A stretch of DNA of 48,785 bases from Algoriphagus sp. A40 (GTDB taxonomy: Bacteria > Bacteroidota > Bacteroidia > Cytophagales > Cyclobacteriaceae): assembly GCF_002002735.1 (NCBI RefSeq), contig NZ_MUNY01000057.1:1-48785 (forward strand), written 5' to 3'. Both the position numbers and the translations under genes were made by a program. The notes beneath the pieces were generated by a model. That model worked only from the letters and a program-made list of their open reading frames with translations, did no database searches and was not told where the DNA came from. Positions 1 through 7,909 of the stretch are shown in pieces. Each line of letters begins with the position of its first letter. Position 1 is the first letter of the stretch.

Positions 1-982
1 TTCCTCCACCACCCCATTGGCCACCTCCACCACCCGGACCGCCTCCGCCGCCTCTTGGACCGCCGCCACCTCCGCCGCCTCCGGAGGAATTGGCAGTAAC
101 TCCAGCCAAATCCTGGCTTGAAAAGTTTTGCTGGTTGATGTTATTGAAAAGTCCCAACACCGACCAGCGTTGGTCTCCTTTGAACATGTTTACACTTCCG
201 CCTGCGGAGTAGCGGTCGTCTGTTCCGTATCCGCCATATGCCCGGCCAAAAGACCCGTTTTTGCGGTCTTCCCTCAGAATAATGTTAATAGTCTTGGTGT
301 AATTGCCATCATCAAATCCCGTCAAACGACTTTGATCTGAGCGTTGATCCAATACTTCTACACGCTCAATGGCATCTGCTGGCAGATTTCTTAAGGCAAT
401 ACTAGGATCACTCCCAAAAAACTCACGACCATCTACCAGGATTTTCTGCACTTGCTCTCCTTGAGCCTGAACTTGCCCATTTTGCATGGTGATGCCAGGC
501 ATTTTCCGAATTAGGTCTTCCGCCTGCGCATTTTGCTGGGTTTTGAAAGCATTCGCATTAAAGGAAGTCGTGTCCCCCTTTTGCTCGCCCACTATATTTT
601 GCCCTTCGATCACTACTTCTCCCAGGACTTTGGCGTCTTCTAAAAGAAAAAGTTCGCCAAGCTCAACTGGCTCTCTGGAGCTGTGAACCTTTGTAATGGT
701 TTTGTATCCAAGAAATGAAATCTCAAATTTAACTTCGGGAATGGATGGCCTAGCAATTTCAAATTCACCGTTTGCGCCGGTCACTGTCCCACGAAGGAGG
801 GAATCATTCACCGTTTTGATCAGGACATTTGCTCCGATCATGGGCAGCTTGGATACGCCATCGGTCACTATTCCAGTGAATTTCCTCTCAGGTCGACTTT
901 GTTCGGTTGGCCGCTGCCCATAGGCTGAAACTCCAAGCAAAAGGCTAAAAATGAGAACAATAAAAAGGTAGGTTTTTTTCAT
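1..982 (-). CDS. TonB-dependent outer-membrane receptor, N-terminal part (cut by window edge)
   Basis: Reading the minus strand from ATG at 982 gives an unbroken frame to the window edge. It starts with a signal peptide (MKKTYLFIVLIFSLLLGVSA), then a CarboxypepD_reg-like beta-sandwich (about residues 35-115), then a TonB plug domain with the signature LVDGREFFGSDPS and a typical RVEVLDQR segment. The order is that of the OMP_b-brl_3 receptors of Bacteroidota, which import or bind ligands at the outer membrane with TonB energy. The last visible residues are a long glycine-rich stretch (coding bases 1-90), probably a surface loop of the barrel. ATG at 988 in the same frame is an alternative start. 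The barrel is missing, so the substrate cannot be guessed. Confidence 0.85.
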   Translation of the reverse strand, partial: MKKTYLFIVLIFSLLLGVSAYGQRPTEQSRPERKFTGIVTDGVSKLPMIGANVLIKTVNDSLLRGTVTGANGEFEIARPSIPEVKFEISFLGYKTITKVHSSREPVELGELFLLEDAKVLGEVVIEGQNIVGEQKGDTTSFNANAFKTQQNAQAEDLIRKMPGITMQNGQVQAQGEQVQKILVDGREFFGSDPSIALRNLPADAIERVEVLDQRSDQSRLTGFDDGNYTKTINIILREDRKNGSFGRAYGGYGTDDRYSAGGSVNMFKGDQRWSVLGLFNNINQQNFSSQDLAGVTANSSGGGGGGGGPRGGGGGPGGGGGQWGGGG

Positions 983-1109
983 ATCCATGCAAAGTTCAAC
1001 ACTTTGACTGATAGTGAAAGCGAATGGTTTAATCAGAAATCCCTTAAAAATTAGAATGGGTATTAGCTGGGATAGATGGTGAAAAAATCTTTTAGAAAAT
1101 CAAAAGATC

Positions 1110-1445
1110 TTAAATCTGAGCCATGATTTCCGGATAGGTAATCCCAAAGTGGCTGTTATCGTACACTGCCTTACTATTGCGGATGATAATGACCTGGGGT
1201 GATTCATGTGGCACTCCAAATTCATCTTCTACCTGATCTGACAAGGCCCTGAAAGCAATCAAATCCAAAAAGTATGGCACCACTTTCTCCCCATCTTCTG
1301 TTTTCCAGTTGCGGAGCAGGCGGTCCAAAGACATACTGCTTACAGAGCATCGGGTGCTGTGCTTGAAAATGAGAACGGGCTTTGTTTTGCTCAATTCCTT
1401 TATTTCTTCGATTTGAGTCGATTCGGTCAGTTTTTTCCAGTTCAT
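1110..1445 (-). CDS. ytxJ: YtxJ-like bacillithiol-system redox protein (DUF2847)
   Basis: A 111-residue thioredoxin-fold protein. The family motif KHSTRCSVS lies near residues 28-36, with one cysteine (C33) where thioredoxins have CxxC, and the cis-proline motif ESPQVIII lies in the C-terminal half. The YtxJ family is presumed to act as a monothiol bacilliredoxin, reducing protein-bacillithiol mixed disulfides in the cytoplasm; that role is family knowledge and not proven here. Length and motifs are complete. It is transcribed divergently from the DUF4403 lipoprotein gene, with a 73-bp gap between the two start codons. Confidence 0.85.
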   Translation of the reverse strand: MNWKKLTESTQIEEIKELSKTKPVLIFKHSTRCSVSSMSLDRLLRNWKTEDGEKVVPYFLDLIAFRALSDQVEDEFGVPHESPQVIIIRNSKAVYDNSHFGITYPEIMAQI

Positions 1446-1458
1446 AATCTTGATTGCT

Positions 1459-1466
1459 TACTTTTG
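1459..1466 (+). promoter_or_regulatory. -7 promoter box of the DUF4403 gene
   Basis: TACTTTTG is a perfect match to the Bacteroidota -7 consensus TAnnTTTG. It lies 53 bases before ATG 1519. Transcription would begin near 1472, so an upstream in-frame start at 1450 cannot be used. No clear -33 TTTG is seen at the expected distance. Confidence 0.55.
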
Positions 1467-1518
1467 GGGCAATTGTTGCATGGGTAATAAAGTTCCTTTT
1501 GCCATCGAAATAATTGCT

Positions 1519-2919
1519 ATGAAAATAACCAACAAAGGCCGAATTGTTCAGATTATCTGCTTGTCCTTTTTCATTTTTTGCGCTTTTAGTGCCTGCAAAA
1601 GTTTGGATCCAACTCTAAAACCTGCTCTTTCAAAAGTCCCCACCGCATATTCCACCGTGAATGTCCCGGTGCAGATACCAACTCAAACTCTGGAAAATCT
1701 GGTCAACCAGCGAATTCCACCAGTACTTTTTTCTGAAAAATCCATGGATCTGGGCAATGGGATAATCGGTGACCTCAACTTTTCCAGAAATGGAATGGTG
1801 AAAATCGAAGCAGTCGATGAGCAGCGGATGCAAATCACACTCCCGATAAAAGTTCAGGGCGAAGTCGGACTCAAGCCGGGCGGACTCCGAAATCTTTTCC
1901 AATCCAAAATCCCTCTTGACCAATCTTTTTCTCCTGTCGTATTGATCAATCCTGAAATCAATTCCAACTGGTCTTTGGGCATTTCTGAGTTTGAATTGGT
2001 GGATTTAGGAGGAACTATGAGTCTGAATGTGCTGGGAATGGAGCTTGAACTGAGCCAACTGATTCAAAAAGAAATTCAAAATTATGCCTCGAAAAACTTA
2101 ACCACAAATCCGGACCTGATAAAGCTCAAACCGATAGTTGACCAAGCTTGGAGTCAGGTCGGGAAGCCGGTATTCGTGGACTTTCAGGGGAAGAAAATGG
2201 CCTTTTCCATCCAACCGGATTCGATCAAACTCTCCGAAAATTTCACTCCCGGAAAAGGTTATAACCTCAACCTGGGCTTGTCCGGAAAGGTCAATTCTCA
2301 TCCCGCCGATGCAGCACCCAGCCGAGCTTTTCCTTTGCCCAAACTCACTGAAAACAAAAACCTGGCGAACCAGCTTGAAATCTTGATTCCCCTGAGTCTT
2401 ACCTATGTCGAAATTGATGACCTCCTGAAGGAAAACTTCGAAAACCAACAAATCCGTGTCAACAAAACCACGGTCTTTACTCCAGCCAACTTCAGATCTC
2501 AGGCCTATGGTGAAAAACTTGGAATCAAGATGGAATTCCATGCTGAGCAAAGCAACGGCGATGCTATTGACGGTGAACTGTTTCTTGTCGGATTGCCGAC
2601 TTTTGATGCGGAAGAGCAGGTTTTGATTTTCGACAAGGTCAATTTCAACCTGAAAAGTGAAAGCAAAAAAGCCAAAATGGCCGCCTCCCTGAAAAAGGGG
2701 AAAATTATCCGCCAGCTCAACAAAAAACTCAGATTCCAGATGGCAGACGTAATGGAAGAAAGTCTTGGTGGAATCCGCGAAAGACTCGCCTTTCAAACGC
2801 CCTATGCAGACTTGAAAATCGTTGATTTGGAAATTTATCCCGATGGATTTTACCCTACTTCCACCGGTTTGGAGATTCAACTGAAAGCTACCGGAAAAGT
2901 AGACGTGGCCTGGAAATAG
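1519..2919 (+). CDS. DUF4403 family lipoprotein
   Basis: About 466 residues from ATG 1519. The N-terminus is a lipoprotein signal with lipobox FSAC (CAFSACKSLDP), so the protein is probably anchored in an envelope membrane. The rest matches DUF4403: beta-rich, an early NVPVQIPTQTLENLVNQ segment, repeated 'VEIDDLL' and 'LEIYPDG'-like segments, and a C-terminal end in VDVAWK, close to the family's usual end. DUF4403 proteins resemble tubular lipid-binding beta proteins, but no biochemical role is established. The longer frame from 1450 would put 23 extra residues before the signal peptide and starts before the -7 box. The 3' end is partly duplicated downstream (see 2884-3047). Confidence 0.82.
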   Translation: MKITNKGRIVQIICLSFFIFCAFSACKSLDPTLKPALSKVPTAYSTVNVPVQIPTQTLENLVNQRIPPVLFSEKSMDLGNGIIGDLNFSRNGMVKIEAVDEQRMQITLPIKVQGEVGLKPGGLRNLFQSKIPLDQSFSPVVLINPEINSNWSLGISEFELVDLGGTMSLNVLGMELELSQLIQKEIQNYASKNLTTNPDLIKLKPIVDQAWSQVGKPVFVDFQGKKMAFSIQPDSIKLSENFTPGKGYNLNLGLSGKVNSHPADAAPSRAFPLPKLTENKNLANQLEILIPLSLTYVEIDDLLKENFENQQIRVNKTTVFTPANFRSQAYGEKLGIKMEFHAEQSNGDAIDGELFLVGLPTFDAEEQVLIFDKVNFNLKSESKKAKMAASLKKGKIIRQLNKKLRFQMADVMEESLGGIRERLAFQTPYADLKIVDLEIYPDGFYPTSTGLEIQLKATGKVDVAWK

Positions 2920-3047
2920 TAAAAGCAGTTTTAACCTTTCATAATGCTTAAGTACCAATCGGATTTCAAATCCTGCGATCCGAGTTCGAGATTTGAAATC
3001 TCGAACAGCCAAAAAGCTACCGGAAAAGTAGAAGTGGCCTGGAAATA
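2884..3047 (+). repeat. 35-bp direct repeat of the DUF4403 3' end
   Basis: Bases 2884-2918 (the last codons of the DUF4403 gene) recur at 3013-3047, 129 bp downstream, with one mismatch (agacgt against agaagt). The second copy runs on into a stop TAA and the terminator. The 94 bp between the copies hold stop codons and a palindromic element. The second copy with its terminator is probably the original gene end, and the insertion was accompanied by a duplication. Confidence 0.85.
2961..3006. repeat. Palindromic REP-like element
   Basis: Two perfect palindromes lie side by side: GGATTT-C-AAATCC (2961-2973) and an 11-bp-arm palindrome centred on 2995 (2984-3006, core GAGATTTGAAATCTC). The layout resembles REP elements mobilised by RAYT-type transposases in Bacteroidota. 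A weaker relative (gttcgagattctgaaaac) is seen near 21048. No transposase is in the window. Confidence 0.6.
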
Positions 3048-3049
3048 AA

Positions 3050-3075
3050 AAAAGCTGCCGGGTTGGGCAGCTTTT
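3050..3075 (-). terminator. Rho-independent terminator between convergent genes
   Basis: Stem AAAAGCTGCC (3050-3059) pairs with GGCAGCTTTT (3066-3075) over a 6-base loop. On the minus strand it is followed by a run of seven T, so it suits the HEAT-like gene that ends at 3096. It may also stop DUF4403 transcripts on the plus strand. Confidence 0.8.
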
Positions 3076-3095
3076 GAAAGGTTCATAACTAGTGG

Positions 3096-3584
3096 TTATT
3101 TCAATTTTTTGAGCATTTCTCCTGCCACAGATTTGACGCTTTCATCCAGAAAATTCTTGGATATTTTATCAATCCGTGTTTTCAGGGTTTGCTCCAGCTT
3201 GCTTGCTTTTGCAGAAAGCAACCCAAACTTGACCACCGAAGGATCATTATCTTCCAGAGATCGCTTTAGAATTGCTTCAGCAACCGAGGATTTTCGGTTT
3301 TTTGCCCCAAAAGCTGCTGCAACTCGAATGAGCGCGGAGCCTTTGTCAGATGCCTCTTCGAGTATTTGATCGGCGGCATCGCCTTCGATATATCCTACCA
3401 GATAGGCAGCCTTCATCGCGAGATTTTCATCACTGCTCGCCACCAATTCTTTCAAAAATGGAAGCGCATCCACTCCAAATTTCAATGCAGCCGCTGGATA
3501 GTCTAACTCATCCTGTCGGAGAAATGCCAGAAGTTCATCCGGATTAAATCCTCCTGAAGATGCTGATGTTCGTTTTTGTGCCAT
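3096..3584 (-). CDS. Small HEAT-repeat-like protein
   Basis: 162 residues, no signal peptide or membrane segment. After a polar N-terminus, pairs of amphipathic helices follow (AALKFGVDALPFLKELVAS, NLAMKAAYLVGYIEG, ALIRVAAAFGAKN, SVVKFGLLSAKASK). This is the spacing of HEAT/armadillo alpha-solenoids, which bind other proteins. The start lies 12 bp after the stop of the LGFP-metalloprotease gene on the same strand, and a terminator follows, so the two are probably one transcript. A partner, chaperone or inhibitor role for the protease is only an inference from that position. A general scaffold is equally possible. Confidence 0.7.
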   Translation of the reverse strand: MAQKRTSASSGGFNPDELLAFLRQDELDYPAAALKFGVDALPFLKELVASSDENLAMKAAYLVGYIEGDAADQILEEASDKGSALIRVAAAFGAKNRKSSVAEAILKRSLEDNDPSVVKFGLLSAKASKLEQTLKTRIDKISKNFLDESVKSVAGEMLKKLK

Positions 3585-3596
3585 GATATTTTGGAG

Positions 3597-4835
3597 TTAA
3601 AGTGGAGTACTGAGCGCAGAATTACGCATAGTGGTGGATTCAGCAGCTGTCAGGTCAGGTGGTGGATTCGTGATGTTGAACGTGCCTAAGCCAGTCATCA
3701 GCCTGTCATTGTTACTAACGTGGCTAAGTCCCAAAACGTGGCCAAATTCATGTCCCAAAGTCCATCTACTAGCCGAACGGACTACCACACAACCTGGTCT
3801 TCCGGCTGGATGTGCCGCGCAACCATTATAGCCCGGCACAGTACTTCGGACATAATAGACTACGAGATCATTTCCGCTCATGAAGTTTCTGTTACCGAAA
3901 AGGGAATTTTGCTCCGCAGTAGTTTGTCCCATAAAACAACCTCCTACGTCTACGTCATTTAGGGTAGGAAGATTGAGGTTTTCGGTTGTGACCCAATCCA
4001 CCCGGATTCCGGAAACAGCCCAAACCTCCTGCATTGCAGCAAATTGCTGGTTTAGGGTAAATGAACTGGGAGTTTCAAGGATTTTCACATGAACCCTAAC
4101 CCGCTCTCTAAGCACCCTGACTCCTGCCGTAGAAGACCAAAAGATACTGCCCCTCTGGAAATGGGAAATCCTTCCAGTACCTCCAAATACCGCCAATTCG
4201 TCCGATGTTGGATAACCCAAAACGCTTCTTTCCCAGCCAATGGAAGCCCAATGCTGCCTGATTAATCCATGGACTTCCTGGGCGCCTGTGCTTGGAGTCC
4301 AATAAATACTTCCTCCCTGGAAATGATTGTATCGGCCTACCCCATCCGGGCAAACCGATTCATTGGTCAAAGGATATCCTAAAAAGCTCCTTTCCCAACC
4401 CATGCTGGAATATTTTGCCCGGATTAAACCATGCACTTCCCAAGCTCCTGTAGAAGGACTCCAATAAATACTTCCACCCTGGAAATGATTGTACCTGCCT
4501 ACACCATCCGGGCAGACAGACTCATCTGTGAGTGGATATCCTAAAAAGCTCCTCTCCCAGCCCAAAGACTGCCAGCGAGCTCTGATCAACCCATGAACTT
4601 CATGGGCACCTGTGGATGGATGATAATAAATCGATCCGTTTGCATAATGCTGATAAGAACCCACTCCATCCGGACATTTGTTAATCGGTGTAGTGTTTGG
4701 TCCCAACCAGCCACCTGGACCTCCCAAGGCCTGATATTTCAGGGTAATGGGATGCTGAAAGGTCTGAAGGTTTTGAAGCAACTCCAGATTCAGCTCTGTC
4801 CTCACCAAATTGGGGTCAATTTTGAGTTTTGACAT
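3597..4835 (-). CDS. LGFP-repeat protein with C-terminal metzincin-like zinc protease domain
   Basis: 412 residues. Residues about 30-245 form four LGFP-type repeats of 54 residues, each with GWERS.LGYP, a CPDGVGRYNHFQGGSIYW-like strand and EVHGLIR. LGFP modules are best known from actinobacterial cell-wall proteins. The C-terminal domain (about 255-412) contains HEFGHVLGLSH (H362, E363, H366, H372), the HExxHxxGxxH zinc site of metzincins, followed by RLMTG with M380 as a plausible Met-turn. No signal peptide, lipobox, T9SS C-terminal domain or membrane helix is seen, so the export route is unknown. The HEAT-like gene follows 12 bp downstream. The motifs are clear; substrate and location are not known. 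Confidence 0.82.
   Translation of the reverse strand: MSKLKIDPNLVRTELNLELLQNLQTFQHPITLKYQALGGPGGWLGPNTTPINKCPDGVGSYQHYANGSIYYHPSTGAHEVHGLIRARWQSLGWERSFLGYPLTDESVCPDGVGRYNHFQGGSIYWSPSTGAWEVHGLIRAKYSSMGWERSFLGYPLTNESVCPDGVGRYNHFQGGSIYWTPSTGAQEVHGLIRQHWASIGWERSVLGYPTSDELAVFGGTGRISHFQRGSIFWSSTAGVRVLRERVRVHVKILETPSSFTLNQQFAAMQEVWAVSGIRVDWVTTENLNLPTLNDVDVGGCFMGQTTAEQNSLFGNRNFMSGNDLVVYYVRSTVPGYNGCAAHPAGRPGCVVVRSASRWTLGHEFGHVLGLSHVSNNDRLMTGLGTFNITNPPPDLTAAESTTMRNSALSTPL
4103..4750 (-). repeat. Four tandem 162-bp units encoding LGFP repeats
   Basis: The marker ccatg..actt recurs at 4267, 4429 and 4591, exactly 162 bp apart, with long identical stretches between the two middle units. The outer units (about 4103-4264 and 4589-4750) are more diverged. 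High DNA identity of the inner units suggests recent unit duplication or gene conversion. Confidence 0.85.
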
Positions 4836-4941
4836 AGGACTTAATTAAAAATGTGAAACAAAAAACTTAACCAATCTAATCACAAAATATTAAAACTCAA
4901 TCCCAGTTTAATTAAAATATCGACTTAAAAATCTTCATCAA

Positions 4942-5619
4942 CTAGTAGTTTTTCATCAAATCTTTAAAGTTACTAATTCCCTTATTTTTGCATTTACTCA
5001 ATAATTTCAAAAAAAGCTGTGCGGTCAAAAATGCATCCCCTGCAGCGGTATGCCGATCGTCAGTTTCGATCCCGTAACGCATACAAAGCGCATCCAAACT
5101 ATACATTTCAAGGTTGATTCTGCTCCGGTCTGCATGCGGGCCATGCTCAAGTCTAATCGCCAGATTCAGAGTATCCAGGACCGGATTTGGGAATTTCTCA
5201 ATACCAAAGGGCTTTAGTTTTTTTTCAATAATTTCCAGATCAAATCCTAGGTGATGCCCTACCAGGATTGAATTGGACAGATAGGATAAGAGCATTTTCA
5301 GAAATTCTTCTGAGGAAATCTGATCTGGAATATGCACCAATCCGTGAATTGGGGCTGTTTTCCCACCAGAATTTTCAGTCATCGGATACCATTCCACAGA
5401 TGTGGGAATTTGAATTTTCATTGCGGATATTTTCACCGCCCCAAAAGACAAAATCGAATCCCTGGCCGGATCCAATCCAGAGGTTTCGGTATCCAAAACG
5501 GTGAAATGCAATTGTTCGAAAGACCTGATTCCTGGGATTGGTAGGGAATTTTTCGCCACAAAATCCCGGACAAATTCAAGTCGCTCTTGTTTTACTTTCC
5601 AAAATTCCCACCAACTCAT
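4942..5619 (-). CDS. DnaQ-like 3'-5' exonuclease (DEDDh)
   Basis: 225 residues with a full RNase T/DnaQ exonuclease domain. Motif Exo I is VLDTETSGLDP (D43, E45), Exo II is GHHLGFDLEII (D127), and Exo III is DRHTAAGDAFLTAQL (H190, D195). It should remove nucleotides from 3' ends using two metal ions. The start codon overlaps the stop of the upstream DUF294 gene (ATGA, 5616-5619), which implies translational coupling. In proteobacteria a DnaQ-like exonuclease of this size sits beside the same DUF294 protein and acetate symporter genes. The link to acetate metabolism is conserved context, with no known mechanism. Confidence 0.88.
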   Translation of the reverse strand: MSWWEFWKVKQERLEFVRDFVAKNSLPIPGIRSFEQLHFTVLDTETSGLDPARDSILSFGAVKISAMKIQIPTSVEWYPMTENSGGKTAPIHGLVHIPDQISSEEFLKMLLSYLSNSILVGHHLGFDLEIIEKKLKPFGIEKFPNPVLDTLNLAIRLEHGPHADRSRINLEMYSLDALCMRYGIETDDRHTAAGDAFLTAQLFLKLLSKCKNKGISNFKDLMKNY

Positions 5620-7562
5620 CTTCTGAAATAGTCAAGTTGAAACCGGATATTGACGATTTCCTGAAGTTCCGAAATCGGTGTAAAAGCGTTTTTAAGGAGT
5701 TGCCTCTGAAGTTTTCCCAGTGATTTGGGATTGATATATCGGCCACTGTTTCGGTTTTGCAGACCTTCCAAGGCGCGCATCCGCATCAGAATTTCGTATG
5801 CTTTCCCTGCTTGGGAAAAAAGCTCGGCATTGGCGGGTTCAAGCTCACATAGCTTTTCAAATCTCCGGAACGTATTGTTGATCCCGACCACTTGGTGGCT
5901 TAAAACCAGCAAACGTGCCAGATCGGTCAGAGGCAACATCGCTCTGGATTTGATGTCAAACTGGTCCCTGTTTTCACCCGATTTTTCGACCACAAAGTCC
6001 TTGAAGAATCCGAGAGGAGGAGGGTTTTTCAGGGCATTCTGAGCCAAAAAATTGAGAAAAACCTGCTTTTTGCCGATTTCCCCATAGATATGCTGAGTCA
6101 GTTCTTCGGCTAGTGCTTTTCTCCCTGAGACAGCCCGATAGTCGAAGAAAATCGAAACCTTCATCAGCGCTTCCGGAGAAGGATGAAGAATCCAATCAGA
6201 AAAGTAATTTTTCCAGTCAGAAAGTGGCTTTACCCATTCCGGATTACTGGCCATGATTTTACCCGGGCAGGGATCAAATCCACAGGCCAAAAGGACCTCT
6301 ACCACTCCTTCTCCCAATTTTTGAAAGTATTCAGTCGCTTTTCCCCGAAGCTCGTTTGGCAAATCTTCGTAGAGAATAGCATTGTCCATATCGGTCCGAA
6401 GCAATTGCTCCTCCCGGCCTTCGCTACCCATGGATAAAAAACAAAACCGGGTATTGACCATTTCGGGGTATTCCGGTTTCAGTTGTTTTTTTGAAATTTG
6501 CAATGCCTGCCTGATGATGACATCATTTATCTCTGTCATCACAGAGGCAACAAATTCCATCGAAACTTCATTTTCAAGATAATATTGAAGCATTTGCTCG
6601 GCTCGGTCACGGATAATCCGCATTTCTCGGATCTCCAGCGTATTCATCAAGCCATGAATCAGAACGGCCGGGCTATTCCCCATTGAGAGGAAAATGTCAT
6701 GATCAGAGATGATCCCACAGACTGGACTTTGCTCTGTTCCATCTTCGGTCAGAACCAAATGATGAAGCCGATGGCGAATCATCGTAAGGTACAAATCGGA
6801 AAATCCGTCCTGTTTCTTTCTGGTAATCACCGGACATGTCATGGCGGTGGACACAGGATTTTCGGGGGAAATTCCTAAGGCAATCACACGGCTTCGCAAA
6901 TCCTTATCGGTCAAAATCCCCAGAGGAAATCCCTTTTCATCACAGACAACAATGCTGCTGACCTGACCATCAGCCATTTGCTTTGCCGCACTTTGGATCG
7001 AAGTAGCAGGCGAACATCTCAAGACTTTCTCTGAAATATTGACTTCCGATTGATCCGAAAAAATCAAAAGGGAATGATCTCCTGAAGCATTTTTGAATTC
7101 ACTTCTGGCTTTTTGACCCTGAGAAAGATCCTGTCTTACGACCACCTGACCGGCTGCAAAACCTGCCGCGAAAAAGAGAGCGACTCGACTGTTTTCTTCC
7201 AGGATCTTTTCAAAAACATTCACAGGAATTGCATAAATCAGGCTGTTTTCGATGACTTTTGAAGTCAGGAGATAAGGCCTTTTCCCCAACAAAGCCAATA
7301 CACCAAAGACATCTCCTTCATCACAAACCTCCCGGATTTCCTCCCCATTTTGGGAATTTTCCACGAGATGGATAATCCCTTCTTTCAGAATAAAAAAATG
7401 AGGCCTCGCCGCCTCACCCTGCCTGAATAGAATTTCACCCTTCTCTAAATATTGAATCTCGACACTTTGGGCAACACAGATGAGCTCCTCCTTCCCCAGA
7501 AAGGAGAAAGGAGGAAATCTTTTTAGAAACTCAGCGACTCGGTTGACGATGACGTTACTCAT
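5616..7562 (-). CDS. cNMP-binding/CBS/DUF294 nucleotidyltransferase-like regulatory protein
   Basis: About 648 residues from ATG 7562; the longer frame to 7604 would need a TTG start. Domains in order (counted from 7604): a cyclic-nucleotide-binding barrel (about 35-150, with a GEILFRQGEAARPHFFILKEG stretch split by the ligand pocket), two CBS motifs (about 185-310), a DUF294 nucleotidyltransferase-like domain (about 335-480) with GSEGREEQ and D405/D407, then the helical DUF294_C domain. The fold is related to GlnD/PII uridylyltransferases. The GS-E/D-x-D catalytic pattern is present, but no substrate is known. It is coupled to the exonuclease and lies beside acs and the symporter, so it may sense nucleotides to adjust acetate use. 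That function is inference. Confidence 0.87.
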   Translation of the reverse strand: MSNVIVNRVAEFLKRFPPFSFLGKEELICVAQSVEIQYLEKGEILFRQGEAARPHFFILKEGIIHLVENSQNGEEIREVCDEGDVFGVLALLGKRPYLLTSKVIENSLIYAIPVNVFEKILEENSRVALFFAAGFAAGQVVVRQDLSQGQKARSEFKNASGDHSLLIFSDQSEVNISEKVLRCSPATSIQSAAKQMADGQVSSIVVCDEKGFPLGILTDKDLRSRVIALGISPENPVSTAMTCPVITRKKQDGFSDLYLTMIRHRLHHLVLTEDGTEQSPVCGIISDHDIFLSMGNSPAVLIHGLMNTLEIREMRIIRDRAEQMLQYYLENEVSMEFVASVMTEINDVIIRQALQISKKQLKPEYPEMVNTRFCFLSMGSEGREEQLLRTDMDNAILYEDLPNELRGKATEYFQKLGEGVVEVLLACGFDPCPGKIMASNPEWVKPLSDWKNYFSDWILHPSPEALMKVSIFFDYRAVSGRKALAEELTQHIYGEIGKKQVFLNFLAQNALKNPPPLGFFKDFVVEKSGENRDQFDIKSRAMLPLTDLARLLVLSHQVVGINNTFRRFEKLCELEPANAELFSQAGKAYEILMRMRALEGLQNRNSGRYINPKSLGKLQRQLLKNAFTPISELQEIVNIRFQLDYFRR

Positions 7563-7607
7563 TCCGGATAAGCTTGCCTGAAATATTTTCTGCCAGAATG
7601 GCAAGAT

Positions 7608-7615
7608 TATTTTTG
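7608..7615 (+). promoter_or_regulatory. -7 promoter box before the small ORF at 7655
   Basis: TATTTTTG fits TAnnTTTG perfectly and lies 39 bases before ATG 7655. A loose -33 (ttttctg) is near 7587. It supports expression of the small membrane protein divergently from the DUF294 gene. Confidence 0.45.
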
Positions 7616-7654
7616 GTACTTTACTTGAGTGACCTAGTATTCAAGATATTGAAA

Positions 7655-7828
7655 ATGAAGCGATTTTTCAGAATTTTCCGACCAACCCGTCGTCTGATGT
7701 GGGCGCTGATAGTTGCGTTCATGGTTGGGGTCCATAATTTTTACAAGCAAGAAATGGACTCCCCAGAATCGATCGTGAATTCGATAGAGATTGATAGTGA
7801 AGAGGAGGATGCCGCCCCTAAAGACTAA
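7655..7828 (+). CDS. Small single-pass membrane protein, unknown function
   Basis: 57 residues from ATG 7655. A basic N-terminus (KRFFRIFRPTRRL) precedes one hydrophobic helix (MWALIVAFMVGVHNFY), and the tail is acidic (SIEIDSEEEDAAPKD). By the positive-inside rule the basic end faces the cytoplasm. A perfect -7 box lies just upstream. The longer frame would start at TTG 7574 before that box. It is on the opposite strand to the acetate genes that flank it, sitting between the DUF294 gene and acs. I do not recognise the family. It could be a chance frame, but promoter, charge pattern and free-standing position favour a real gene. Confidence 0.5.
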   Translation: MKRFFRIFRPTRRLMWALIVAFMVGVHNFYKQEMDSPESIVNSIEIDSEEEDAAPKD

Positions 7829-7909
7829 AGTGAGAGCCATTTTCGAATTCAGAAGGCTAAATTATGAAGTCTGATAGGTGACAAAATCCAATTCAGAAAT
7901 CCGAAACTC

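Noticed and set aside
2098..3012. Long minus-strand open frame (304 codons) across the DUF4403 gene
   Set aside because: It is antisense to a gene with a lipobox, family motifs and its own promoter, and its protein has no recognisable pattern.
4103..4750. Possible CRISPR or VNTR outside a gene
   Set aside because: The 162-bp periodicity is in frame and encodes LGFP modules.
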